Below, piece by piece: positions 9,356-18,789 of a stretch of DNA of 64,000 nucleotides. The translations under genes were made by a program, and so were the position numbers. Source of the stretch: Actinomadura barringtoniae (GTDB lineage: Bacteria > Actinomycetota > Actinomycetes > Streptosporangiales > Streptosporangiaceae); contig NZ_JAGEOJ010000002.1 of the NCBI RefSeq assembly GCF_017573505.1, positions 372,001 through 436,000 on the forward strand, read 5' to 3'. The stretch's first letter is position 1. Each line of letters begins with the position of its first letter. Under the pieces are notes generated by a model that saw nothing but the letters and a program-made list of their open reading frames with translations, was not told the DNA's origin and did no database searches.

Positions 9356-9417
9356 ATTGATCGATAAAGACGTTGATGATTAAGCATGTTGACGATTAAG
9401 CCCGGTGACTTTACGGT
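9356..9417 (+). promoter_or_regulatory. Triple 16-bp-spaced operator repeats and efflux gene promoter
   Basis: Three 14-base direct repeats begin at 9356, 9372 and 9388: ATTGATCGATAAAG, GTTGATGATTAAGC and GTTGACGATTAAGC. Each is itself an imperfect palindrome of the TTGAT-ATTAA type. The exact 16-bp step puts them about 1.5 helical turns apart. A sigma-A-like promoter overlaps the last one: TTGACG at 9389-9394, 17 bases, TACGGT at 9412-9417. Regulator bound there would block the efflux gene. Likely ligand: the fused MarR protein encoded on the other strand. Confidence 0.75.
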
Positions 9418-9446
9418 GAGGGCATCTTCTTCGAAAGGGTTCTCAG

Positions 9447-11072
9447 ATGGCCCGCAAGTGGTGGACTCTCATCGCGGTCGTCGTGGGCGTGTTCATGCTG
9501 TTGCTGGACGTGACGATCGTTAACGTCGCCCTTCCCGACATCCAGAAATCGTTCGACGCCTCGCTGTCGGACCTGCAGTGGGTGCTGGACGCCTACGCCC
9601 TGGCCCTGGCGGCCGGGCTGCTCACCGCCGGCTCGCTCGCCGACCGCTACGGCCGCCGGGCGCTCTTCGTCGTCGGCACCGTGATCTTCACGACCGGGTC
9701 GCTGCTGTGCGGCCTGGCGACCGGCCCGATGTTCCTCAACCTGGCCCGCGGCGGCCAGGGCATCGGCGGCGCGATCATGTTCGCGACCTCGCTCGCGCTG
9801 CTCACCGACGCGTTCCGCGGCAAGGACCGCGGCGTCGCGTTCGGCGTCTTCGGCGCCGTCACCGGCATCGCGGTCGCGGTCGGCCCGGTGCTCGGCGGCC
9901 TCATCACCAGCGGCCTGTCGTGGCGCTGGATCTTCCTGGTCAACATCCCGATCGGCGTCGCCGCCGTCGCGGTCACGCTGCTGCGGGTGAACGAGTCGCG
10001 CGACCCCGACGCCGCCCGGCTCGACTGGGCCGGCCTGGTGACCTTCACCGGCGGGCTCGCCGCCCTCGTCTACGGGCTGATCTCCAGCGCGGACGGCTGG
10101 GGCGAGACCAAGGTGGTCGTCAGCCTGGCGTTCGCGGCCCTGCTGCTGGTGGCGTTCGGCGTCGTGGAGGCGGTGCAGCGGAGGCCGATGCTGGACCTGT
10201 CGCTGTTCCGCAAGCCCACGTTCAGCGGCGGTCTGATCGCGGCGTTCGCCATCTCGGCGTCGCTGTTCTCGCTGCTCACCTACGTCGTGCTCTACCTGCA
10301 GAACCAGCTCGGCTTCTCGGCGCTGGACACCGGCCTGCGCACGCTCTTCCTGACCGGCGCGATCTTCCTCACCGCCGGGATCGCCGGGCGCCTCACCACC
10401 GTCGTCCCGGTGCGCGTGATGATCTCGGCGGGCTTCGTGCTGATCGGCACCGGCCTGCTGCTCATGCACGGCGTCACCACCACGTCCGGGTGGACGCACC
10501 TGATCCCGGGCCTGATCCTGGCCGGTGTCGGCGCCGGGCTGGTGAACGTGCCGCTCGCCTCCACCGCCGTCGGCGTCGTCGAGCCCGCCCGCGCCGGGAT
10601 GGCGTCCGGCATCAACGCCACCCTGCGGCAGGTCGGCATCGCCACCGGCATCGCGACGCTCGGCTCGCTGTTCAGCGCGCAGATCCGCGACACCGTCACC
10701 GACCGGCTGCGGCAGTCGCCGCTCGCACCCCAGGCCCACCAGATCGCCGACGGCATCGGCGGGGGCGCCTTCGGCGGCGGGTCCGGCGGTGCGGGCGGCC
10801 CCGGCGGTGAGCAGGGCCGCCGGATCATCGGCTCGGCGGCGCGGGCCGGGTTCGTCGACGGCCTGAACGAGATCCTGCTCGTCGGCGCGGGCATCGCCCT
10901 GGTCGCCGCCGTCACCTCGCTGCTGCTGATCCGCGGCCGCGACTTCGTCGAGGAGCCCGACGCCGACTCGCCTCCCGCGTCCGGCACCGCGTCCGGCACC
11001 GAGTCCGGCACCGCGCCGAACGGCGCAGGCGCGCCGGGCGCTTCGGGCACTCCCCAGCCGTCCCATTCGTGA
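9447..11072 (+). CDS. MFS drug efflux transporter, DHA2 (EmrB/QacA) family
   Basis: This 541-residue integral membrane protein has about 14 predicted transmembrane segments. It begins MARKWWTLIAVVVGVFMLLL and has the DHA2 signature LDVTIVNVALPDIQ in helix 1, LADRYGRR (motif A) after helix 2, and the antiporter motif VGPVLGGLITSGLSWRWIF in helix 5. The C-terminal tail has a Gly-rich loop and a Ser/Thr/Gly/Pro extension. It would export lipophilic drugs or metabolites in exchange for protons. The promoter overlaps putative MarR operators. The hemerythrin gene follows within 15 bases and is probably co-transcribed. Substrate cannot be told from sequence. Confidence 0.92.
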   Translation: MARKWWTLIAVVVGVFMLLLDVTIVNVALPDIQKSFDASLSDLQWVLDAYALALAAGLLTAGSLADRYGRRALFVVGTVIFTTGSLLCGLATGPMFLNLARGGQGIGGAIMFATSLALLTDAFRGKDRGVAFGVFGAVTGIAVAVGPVLGGLITSGLSWRWIFLVNIPIGVAAVAVTLLRVNESRDPDAARLDWAGLVTFTGGLAALVYGLISSADGWGETKVVVSLAFAALLLVAFGVVEAVQRRPMLDLSLFRKPTFSGGLIAAFAISASLFSLLTYVVLYLQNQLGFSALDTGLRTLFLTGAIFLTAGIAGRLTTVVPVRVMISAGFVLIGTGLLLMHGVTTTSGWTHLIPGLILAGVGAGLVNVPLASTAVGVVEPARAGMASGINATLRQVGIATGIATLGSLFSAQIRDTVTDRLRQSPLAPQAHQIADGIGGGAFGGGSGGAGGPGGEQGRRIIGSAARAGFVDGLNEILLVGAGIALVAAVTSLLLIRGRDFVEEPDADSPPASGTASGTESGTAPNGAGAPGASGTPQPSHS

Positions 11073-11086
11073 GCGGAGAAACGACC

Positions 11087-11710
11087 ATGACCGAGATCGA
11101 CTTCACGCCCATGCTCGCGGCGCACGACGCGTTCCGCCGCGACCTCGACCGGCTGGTGGCCGCCGCCGAGGCCGGCCTCGGCGGCCACCCGACCGTACGG
11201 TCGGGCTGGCAGACCTTCCAGGAACAGCTCGACATCCACCACAAGGCCGAGGACGAGGCGCTGTGGCCGCGGATGCGCACCCGCCTGGCCGACCGTCCCA
11301 CCGACCTCGCGCTGCTGGACGCCATGGAGGCCGAGCACGCCTGCGTCGACCCGCTGCTCGACGCCGTCGACTCGGCGCTCGGCACCCCGGGACCCGCGCT
11401 GAGCGAGGCGGCGGAGAAGCTGTCGGCGGCGCTGCGCGAGCACCTGGAGCACGAGGAACGCGACACGCTCGCGTTGATCACCGAGGAGGAGTGGAAGGCG
11501 TTCAGCTCGCACGTCCGCAAGACCCAAGGGCTGAGCGGCGCGGCCGAGTTCTTCCCCTGGCTCATGGACGACGCCACCCCGACCGGCAGGCGCGGCGCCT
11601 TTCTGGCCTCGCTGCCGCTCCCGGCCCGGTTGGTCTTCAAGCTGCGGTGGCAGCCCCGCTACTCAAGGGCTCACCGCTGGGCCGCCCTGACCATGGCCAC
11701 CTCCGCCTGA
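11087..11710 (+). CDS. Hemerythrin domain protein
   Basis: This 207-residue protein has an N-terminal HHE-type four-helix bundle (residues 8-135) with candidate diiron ligands H13, H51/H52, E56, H84, H119/H122 and E126. Bacterial proteins of this type bind O2, NO or iron and often act in oxidative or nitrosative stress. The last 50 residues (SLPLPARLVFKLRWQPRY) are an amphipathic extension that may touch the membrane. I chose ATG 11087 because GGAGAA lies six bases upstream; an in-frame GTG at 11069 overlaps the transporter stop and is the alternative. It is probably co-transcribed with the efflux gene. Confidence 0.85.
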   Translation: MTEIDFTPMLAAHDAFRRDLDRLVAAAEAGLGGHPTVRSGWQTFQEQLDIHHKAEDEALWPRMRTRLADRPTDLALLDAMEAEHACVDPLLDAVDSALGTPGPALSEAAEKLSAALREHLEHEERDTLALITEEEWKAFSSHVRKTQGLSGAAEFFPWLMDDATPTGRRGAFLASLPLPARLVFKLRWQPRYSRAHRWAALTMATSA

Positions 11711-11728
11711 CCCGGTCGGCCGAAAATT

Positions 11729-11766
11729 CGAGGCCGCGCCCTTCCATCTCCCTGGGCGCGGCCTCG
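11729..11766 (+). terminator. Intrinsic terminator after the hemerythrin gene
   Basis: A 13-bp perfect stem (11729-11741 with 11754-11766), a 12-base loop and the T-rich tail TTCTGTTTT form a classical intrinsic terminator. It lies between convergent genes ending at 11710 and 11786. Confidence 0.85.
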
Positions 11767-11785
11767 TTCTGTTTTCGGGTCTGGT

Positions 11786-12226
11786 CTAGGCGTCGCGGAG
11801 CTTGGCCCTTAGCCAGGAAGGGATGTGCTCGTCGGACCTCGGGAAGCGTTCCAGGTCCAGGGCATAGGCGGACGGGGTGAGCGGCGGCGTGAACTCGGGC
11901 TCCCCGTCGTAGTCGAACTCTGCGCTGAAGCGGCCGGAGCGTTCGACCTCCAGGCGCGCGGTGAACCAGGCGCCCTTGCCGCGCTGGTACATGACGCGGC
12001 GCAGCTCGTCCATCTTCCCGACGGCCTGGCCGGGCGGCAGCGCGGTCCGCGCCGACCCGTCGGCGTTCACGACCTCCAGCGAGGCGCTGTCGATCCCGAT
12101 GGTCGCGCGGAACTCGAACCCGAGCCGTTCCCAGCCCGCGGGCGCGGCCGAACGCAGCGCGCGGACCGCGCCGTTCACCGCCTCCCGTTCCTTGGGCGTG
12201 CGCAGAACCTGCTCGGAGTGGGTCAC
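11786..12226 (-). CDS. Uncharacterised protein, YezG/DUF600-like
   Basis: This 146-residue protein includes VTHSEQVLRTPKEREAV, GWERLGFEFRATIGIDSASL, ELRRVMYQRGKGAWFTARLE and GRFSAEFDYDGEPEFTPPLT. The order of these motifs (an initial beta strand pair, then an LRxxMY.xGKGAWF helix, then a GxFxxxFDYD strand) recalls the YezG/DUF600 immunity-protein family, but this is from memory and not certain. The frame is open back to 12421; I chose GTG 12226 because GGGAGGTT sits about nine bases upstream. It is divergent from another uncharacterised gene with 187 bp between the starts. No toxin gene is adjacent. No function is assigned. Confidence 0.65.
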   Translation of the reverse strand: MTHSEQVLRTPKEREAVNGAVRALRSAAPAGWERLGFEFRATIGIDSASLEVVNADGSARTALPPGQAVGKMDELRRVMYQRGKGAWFTARLEVERSGRFSAEFDYDGEPEFTPPLTPSAYALDLERFPRSDEHIPSWLRAKLRDA

Positions 12227-12413
12227 CGTACGAACCTCCCGAACCTCGGCGCCACCGCATCCGACCGTACCGACATATCGGCCCAGGCCAAGCAACCCCG
12301 CCGTGTCGCGCGCAACAGCCGCCCGGTTCGCGGGGGACGATCTAGGACGTTCACGTCCGATCGGGGCGGCGAGGCGCCGACCGGATCCGGCCGCGTCCGG
12401 ATAGGGTCGGCGG

Positions 12414-13256
12414 GTGCGCAACGAGGGTGCGAAGGTGTTCGGACGGCTGCCCGTCCGTGTTCTCCTGCGCGGCGGCCCGGACGGCTGGCACTACGTCGTC
12501 GTCGACAAGGAGGGCGGCGAGGAGCGCACCGACCTCCGCGTCCCCGGCTCGGCCTGGCACAAGGGAGACCCCGAGCCCGCGTGGTGGGGCCGTCGCCTGA
12601 CCGAGACGGCCGAGGGACTGCGCGACCGTCTCGGCCGGGCGCTGACCGACCGGACGTTCGACGAGCTCGGGCTCGAGGCCGACATCTCCTGGTTCGCGGT
12701 CGAGGAACCGCTGGAGTGGGAGGGCCTGGTCACGCTGCGGGACGCCGACCCGGCGCGGTTCCCCGGCGAGGTCGCCCCGTACGTCGTCGCCCTGGAGCCC
12801 GGTCGCGGCGCGATCCTGCCCGAGGCGCACCTGCTCTTCTCCACCCTCGCCACCGACGCCTGGTCGACGCTGAGGACGGTCGCCGACGAGTGCGGCACCC
12901 CGGCGCCGCGCGCCTCGTTCCTCTGCGGCTGGGCGGATCACCGCAGCGTCCGCGTGGGCCGCGGCCTCCTGGCCCTGTCGACGTCGCGGCGTTCGGACGG
13001 CTCGGAACGCCTCGCGGAGATCTATGGGGAACGTTCTCCCGGCTGGGGCGGCAACCCCGAGCTGCGCTTCCGCCTGGACGGCATCGACCTGCTCGACGAG
13101 CCTGCCGCCGACGTCATCGCGCTGTTCCGCGACCTCGGCCACGCGCCCGTCCACCGGGGACGCACCTGGCACCTGTCCACAATCGGACTGACCCTCTACG
13201 AGCCGGAGAACCCTTACGGCTCGTTCACCGGCGTGGCCCTCCGCCCGACCTGTTGA
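12414..13256 (+). CDS. Uncharacterised cytoplasmic protein
   Basis: This 280-residue protein starts at GTG 12414. It has no signal peptide or membrane segment. Visible features are an acidic/aromatic N-terminal half (GGPDGWHYVVVDKEGGEE, EADISWFAVEEPLEWEG), a central SFLCGWADHRSVRVGRGL and a C-terminal motif DVIALFRDLGHAPVHRG followed by TIGLTLYEPENPYGSFTG. I do not recognise the family. Normal actinomycete codon use (GC at third positions) and a clean frame indicate a real gene. It is divergent from the 146-residue uncharacterised gene, so the two may share control. The C-terminal motif looks like a conserved ligand-binding or fold-closing element, which is inference only. Confidence 0.75.
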   Translation: MRNEGAKVFGRLPVRVLLRGGPDGWHYVVVDKEGGEERTDLRVPGSAWHKGDPEPAWWGRRLTETAEGLRDRLGRALTDRTFDELGLEADISWFAVEEPLEWEGLVTLRDADPARFPGEVAPYVVALEPGRGAILPEAHLLFSTLATDAWSTLRTVADECGTPAPRASFLCGWADHRSVRVGRGLLALSTSRRSDGSERLAEIYGERSPGWGGNPELRFRLDGIDLLDEPAADVIALFRDLGHAPVHRGRTWHLSTIGLTLYEPENPYGSFTGVALRPTC

Positions 13257-13332
13257 GAATCAACCGTCCCGTCCCCCTGGCGGACACTGTTCTTTATCCA
13301 GCCGCAATCTGGCGTCTCTAGCTTCCCCGATC

Positions 13333-14763
13333 ATGAGACGTCAGATCTCGATTCCCCTCGCCGCCCTCGCCGGCATCCCCCTCATCGCCTCCCCCGCGCT
13401 CGCCTCCCCCGCGCTCGCCTCCCCCGCGCTCGCCTCCCCCGCGCTCGCCTCCCCCGCGCTCGCCTCCCCCGCGCTCGCCTCACCCGCCTCGGGGTCGACG
13501 ATCAACGTCGACCGCGGCGGTCACGCCCGCACCGTGAAGTTCACCGCGCGGCACGACGGCGAGGCGTTCATCCATTTCAAGGCCTCCGCGCCCGGGGTCT
13601 CCTGGGCCACCCCGTTCAAGGAGTCGGCGATCGTCTCCATCTCCGTGGACGGCCGCCGCGTCACCGACCTCCTGGTCCCGACGTCCTCCCCCATCGACCG
13701 CAGCCTCGCCCTCGGCTCGGTCCGCCGCGGCAAGCACAAGGTGACCTTCACGTTCACCCGCGGCAACGTCGCCCGCGTGAAGCTCGCCCGCACCCGCGTC
13801 ACCGAGTCCAACGACCCCGCCATGCGCTATGCCCCCATCGTGGTCGGCCGCTCCCTGCCCGACCCGAACCAGAACGCCTACACCGACGCGCCCCTCATCG
13901 CCTGGCACGAGACGCTGCCCGCCACCACCCCGGGCCACAAGTTCTACGAGTACTCGGTCGTGTGGAGCAACGAGGACGGCGGCACCGACACCCCCGCCCT
14001 CATGGCCCGCTGGGGCCGCACCACCGACATCGAGTGGATCTACCGCGTCGAGGTGGACGCCAAGGGCAGGCGCGTCGACAGCGGCGTCTACCAGGCCGCC
14101 AACCACCAGACCCTGAAGTTCAGCGGCAAGTACCAGGGCACGCACCCGATCCTGCAGACCTGCACGCTGAACAACAACATGTGCGACCAGGTCGGCAACG
14201 AGTCGCTGCGCTTCTTCCTGGACAGCACGCCGGGCAAGCCGGCCGACCGCGCCCGCGAGGTCGTCATGGACCGCCAGCCCTGGACGTACCAGATCATGGC
14301 CCAGGAGATGATCCGCGAGGGCAAGATCGAGAACCCCTCCTCGCCCGCCACCGAGGCCGTCGGCGACCAGCGCACCTACCTGTTCATCGAGTTCGCCAAG
14401 ACGACCGGCGCCCCCACCGGAACCGGCTCCGGCCCCGGCGTCGCCCTCGGCATCAAGCTGAAGAACGACGCCACCCTCTACCGGTCCGACCACGACCAAC
14501 CCACCTGGTCGATCGAACGCGACATCCCCGCCGCCACCACCGTCGAGCTCCCCGCCGGCAAGACCACCGCCGACATCGAGAGCATCACGGCCATCCGCCG
14601 GCCCCTCGGAACCGGCGACAACGGGGCCCCCTCCACCGTCACCTCGATCAACCGGGGCTTCTTCCTCGACAAGAACTACCTGCCCACCCCCTCCACCCTC
14701 ACGTGGCAGGGATCGGTGACCCTCACCCCCCAATCCCCCACCGCCGTTCTCTGGCACTCCTGA
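13333..14763 (+). CDS. Secreted protein with minisatellite signal peptide
   Basis: This 476-residue exported protein begins MRRQISIPLAALAGIPLIA, followed by seven repeats of the pentapeptide ASPAL (residues 19-52). Each repeat offers an Ala-x-Ala-type signal peptidase site. The mature part is rich in beta-strand motifs (GEAFIHFKASAPGVSW, HKVTFTFTRGNVARVKLART, DTPALMARWGRTTDIEWIYR, YLFIEFAKTTGAPTG) with one likely disulphide pair (CTLNNNMC). I do not recognise the family; a carbohydrate-binding or cell-surface role would fit but is unproven. The gene stands alone between an uncharacterised gene and a DUF4870 gene, 88 bp apart. No catalytic motif is visible. Confidence 0.8.
   Translation: MRRQISIPLAALAGIPLIASPALASPALASPALASPALASPALASPALASPASGSTINVDRGGHARTVKFTARHDGEAFIHFKASAPGVSWATPFKESAIVSISVDGRRVTDLLVPTSSPIDRSLALGSVRRGKHKVTFTFTRGNVARVKLARTRVTESNDPAMRYAPIVVGRSLPDPNQNAYTDAPLIAWHETLPATTPGHKFYEYSVVWSNEDGGTDTPALMARWGRTTDIEWIYRVEVDAKGRRVDSGVYQAANHQTLKFSGKYQGTHPILQTCTLNNNMCDQVGNESLRFFLDSTPGKPADRAREVVMDRQPWTYQIMAQEMIREGKIENPSSPATEAVGDQRTYLFIEFAKTTGAPTGTGSGPGVALGIKLKNDATLYRSDHDQPTWSIERDIPAATTVELPAGKTTADIESITAIRRPLGTGDNGAPSTVTSINRGFFLDKNYLPTPSTLTWQGSVTLTPQSPTAVLWHS
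13387..13491 (+). repeat. 15-bp minisatellite inside a signal peptide
   Basis: Six identical 15-base units (GCCTCCCCCGCGCTC) occupy 13387-13476, followed by one diverged unit to 13491. The unit length is a multiple of three, so gain or loss keeps the frame and only lengthens the A-S-P-A-L region at the signal peptidase cleavage zone. Confidence 0.97.
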
Positions 14764-14851
14764 AACCAGCCGGGCGACGGGAACCATGGAACTCCCGGGG
14801 CGTCGAAGGAGTCGTACACTTCAACAACGCGCACCCGAGAGGACACAAGCC

Positions 14852-15409
14852 ATGGCCTACGGGCCTCCCCCGTCGCCCGGCCAGCCTCCACAGCAACCGG
14901 GCGGACCCTGGCAACAGCCGCAGCAGCAGGGCAACTGGCAGCAGCCCCCGCAGCAAGGCAACTGGCAGCAGCCTCCGTCGCAACAGCAGTCCTGGCAGCA
15001 GCCGCCGCAGGCCCCTGACGCCTCCTGGCAACAGCCGCAGCAGGGCCGCAACACGGCGCAGATGCCGGGGAGCTTCGGCCCGGTGAGCCACGACGACACG
15101 ACCTGGGCGCTCATGGCCTACCTGGGCCAGTTCGTCGTAGGCGCCATCGCCCCGGCCGTGGTCTACCTCGGCAAGGCCCGTTCCCCCTTCGTGCGCAAGC
15201 ACGCCGCGCAGGGCCTCAACATGGGCATCGCCGCCATAGGCGTCTGGCTGGTGGGCGCGCTCCTCATGATGGCCATCGACGCCATCGTCTGGGTCCCCCT
15301 GGCCTTCACCGCGGTCAGCCTCTTCTACCTGGTGTACGCCGCGCGAGCCGCCAACCGGGGCGAGTTCCGCAAGGTCCCCACCCCCGTAGCCTGGCCCATC
15401 ATCAAGTAA
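14852..15409 (+). CDS. DUF4870 membrane protein with Gln/Pro/Trp-rich head
   Basis: This 185-residue protein has a disordered N-terminus of repeated WQQPPQQGN-like units (residues 1-75) and a DUF4870 membrane domain (about 85-185) with TWALMAYLGQFVVGAIAPAV, FVRKHAAQGLNMGIAAIGVW and two further hydrophobic helices. The C-terminus (FRKVPTPVAWPIIK) closely matches that of the paralogue at 6536-7171 ([13 protein letters not shown]). RBS GAGAGGA lies upstream of ATG 14852. The two paralogues share the membrane part but differ in their repeat heads. Function unknown. Confidence 0.85.
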   Translation: MAYGPPPSPGQPPQQPGGPWQQPQQQGNWQQPPQQGNWQQPPSQQQSWQQPPQAPDASWQQPQQGRNTAQMPGSFGPVSHDDTTWALMAYLGQFVVGAIAPAVVYLGKARSPFVRKHAAQGLNMGIAAIGVWLVGALLMMAIDAIVWVPLAFTAVSLFYLVYAARAANRGEFRKVPTPVAWPIIK

Positions 15410-15420
15410 CCGCACGCAAG

Positions 15421-15456
15421 ACGACGGCCCCGGCGCGCGAGCGCCGGGGCCGTCGT
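15421..15456. terminator. Perfect bidirectional terminator hairpin
   Basis: A 16-bp perfect stem (15421-15436 with 15441-15456) closes a four-base GCGA loop. It lies between the convergent ends of the DUF4870 gene (15409) and the Uma2-like gene (15464). Confidence 0.88.
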
Positions 15457-15463
15457 GTAGTGC

Positions 15464-16183
15464 TCAGGTGTCCTCTGTGGGGACGCCGGGGCCGGGGAGG
15501 ATGGTCATGGTGCCGGGCTCGCCGGGCGGCTGGTCGAGGCGGACGACGCGGCCGGGGTAGGCGCGTTCGGCGATGGCCACGTCGCGTTCGTCCCACTCGC
15601 CGTAGAAGACGGGGCACCCGTCCCAGAGCTCGACCTTCTCGGCGCCGGTCGGCCAGCGGTGGCCGAACGCGTCGATCAGGATCGGGTCCTCGCAGTGGGG
15701 CAGGTCGGGGCCGGTGCGGGTGGCGTTGTCCATGATCCCTCTCCTCGGGGCGGCGCGGCGGGGCAGGCGGTCGAAGATCTGGTCCGGCGCGAGCTCGATC
15801 GGGAACGGGCTGCTCAGCGTGCACGAGCGGCCCCAGGTGACGCGGGCTTCCTCGGCGTAGCGGCCGTCGTCGCTCAGCTCGAAGACCTGGACCTCGGGCT
15901 CGTCGCCCTTGAGGTCGACCACCCAGTAGGAGGGGACCTCGTAGCGCTCGTACATGTCCTTCTTGGCGCCGAGGTCGACCTCGCGCGAGGCCTCGGTGGT
16001 CACCTCGACGGCGAGGAGGGGTGCCCCGGTGTCCCGGTCGACGATCAGGTCGGGGCTGAGCCAGGTGTCGTTGGCCAGAACGGCGCCGGCGCCGGTGGCG
16101 GGCATGGTGTCCAGCGGGCCCGCGAGCCCGATCGGGACCACCAGGTCAGAGACGAGAACCTGATGCAGCAACGTGTGGGTCAC
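15464..16183 (-). CDS. Uma2-like (DUF820) endonuclease, N-terminally shortened, with C-terminal extension
   Basis: This 239-residue protein has the Uma2/DUF820 core: DTWLSPDLIVDRDTGAPLLA, VEVTTEASREVDLGAKKDMY and ERYEVPSYWVVDL, that is the D, ExT and KxxxY elements of the PD-(D/E)xK-like fold. Family members usually have about 50 further N-terminal residues including an E-x-V-x-G strand; these are missing here. No in-frame start is visible in the roughly 60 upstream bases I read, and lepA begins its 3' end about 100 bp away. Residues about 150-239 (from MDNATRTGPDLPHCEDP) form an extra module not typical of the family. It may be a remnant or a variant. The role of Uma2 proteins in actinomycetes is unknown. 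Confidence 0.7.
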   Translation of the reverse strand: MTHTLLHQVLVSDLVVPIGLAGPLDTMPATGAGAVLANDTWLSPDLIVDRDTGAPLLAVEVTTEASREVDLGAKKDMYERYEVPSYWVVDLKGDEPEVQVFELSDDGRYAEEARVTWGRSCTLSSPFPIELAPDQIFDRLPRRAAPRRGIMDNATRTGPDLPHCEDPILIDAFGHRWPTGAEKVELWDGCPVFYGEWDERDVAIAERAYPGRVVRLDQPPGEPGTMTILPGPGVPTEDT

Positions 16184-16261
16184 AACGCCCAGTGTCCTCG
16201 CGGGGACTCGGCGTGACCACCGTTTTGCGATATCTAAACTTAATCTGGAACGAGCTACTTC

Positions 16262-16286
16262 TTCGGTCTACTTCTTCGGCTTCGGT

Positions 16287-16299
<13 letters not shown>
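16262..16299. repeat. 19-bp tandem duplication over the lepA stop codon
   Basis: TTCGGTCTACTTCTTCGGC occurs at 16262-16280 and again at 16281-16299. The second copy encodes the end of lepA with its stop (16287-16289); the first is an exact duplicate just beyond it. A partial third copy lies near 16253. Confidence 0.95.
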
Positions 16300-18131
<1,832 letters not shown>

Positions 18132-18267
18132 CGGGGTCCGTTCGCAAACTCACTGGGACATGGATGTGGCAGATCTTGCCGTATTCCATAGTCCCACGTC
18201 CCGCGCCGTGCTCGGTCCCCTAGTCTTGTGATGCAGCCCCCTGCTCCGAGTCCCCTGCCCGCTGGTT

Positions 18268-18295
18268 TTGGGCAGTGCGGTGGAATTGGTAAGCT
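18268..18295 (+). promoter_or_regulatory. Probable rpsT promoter
   Basis: TTGGGC (18268-18273), 16 bases, TAAGCT (18290-18295) fits a housekeeping promoter. Transcription from about 18302 would give a 110-base leader. Confidence 0.55.
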
Positions 18296-18312
18296 GTGCG
18301 ACTGCGTGTGGC

Positions 18313-18373
18313 GTTGCGTCGTGCCGTGGGGCACCGCGGCTCGCCGCCCGCTCGCGAAGCGGGCGAACGCAAC
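18313..18373 (+). promoter_or_regulatory. Structured rpsT leader (three-way-junction-like)
   Basis: An outer stem GTTGCGT (18313-18319) pairs with ACGCAAC (18367-18373). Inside are two hairpins: GTGCC/GGCAC (18321-18334) and GCCCGCT/AGCGGGC with loop CGCGA (18346-18364). It ends 38 bases before the rpsT start, where an autoregulatory S20 binding site could lie. Its role is inferred; the pairings are read directly. Confidence 0.55.
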
Positions 18374-18411
18374 CCATGTAACCAACGACTTTCAAGCTGA
18401 GGCTCTTCGAC

Positions 18412-18681
18412 GTGGCGAACATCAAGTCCCAGATCAAGCGGAACAAGCAGAACGAGAAGGCTCGTCTGCGCAACAAGGCCGTCAAGTCCGAGCTGAAGAC
18501 GGCCATCCGCAAGTTCCGCGAGGCCGCCGAGGCCGGCAACGTCGACGACGCGGTCGCGGCCCAGCGCCACGCGGCCAAGAAGCTCGACGTGGCCGTCAGC
18601 AAGGGCGTCATCCACAAGAACCAGGCCGCCAACCGCAAGTCGGCGATCGCCAAGCAGGCCGCCGCCCTCCAGGCCAAGTAA
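18412..18681 (+). CDS. rpsT: 30S ribosomal protein S20
   Basis: This 89-residue basic helical protein begins (GTG) [20 protein letters not shown] and ends [14 protein letters not shown], with the family motif [15 protein letters not shown]. It binds 16S rRNA early in 30S assembly. It is monocistronic: a promoter and structured leader lie upstream and an intrinsic terminator follows at 18696. It is divergent from lepA and lies beyond holA, the usual actinobacterial arrangement. Confidence 0.98.
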   Translation: MANIKSQIKRNKQNEKARLRNKAVKSELKTAIRKFREAAEAGNVDDAVAAQRHAAKKLDVAVSKGVIHKNQAANRKSAIAKQAAALQAK

Positions 18682-18695
18682 GACCGCAGGCGTTT

Positions 18696-18736
18696 CACGA
18701 ACGCCGTGCTCCCTCAGGGGGCGCGGCGTTTTCGTG
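18696..18736 (+). terminator. rpsT terminator
   Basis: CACGAACGCCG (18696-18706) pairs with CGGCGTTTTCGTG (18724-18736) with a two-base bulge, about 15 bases after the rpsT stop, and includes a TTTT run. Confidence 0.75.
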
Positions 18737-18789
18737 CTTCCAAAAACCAGGTGCCCCCGCCCAAGATCAACCCGTACCGTGGCAGCACG

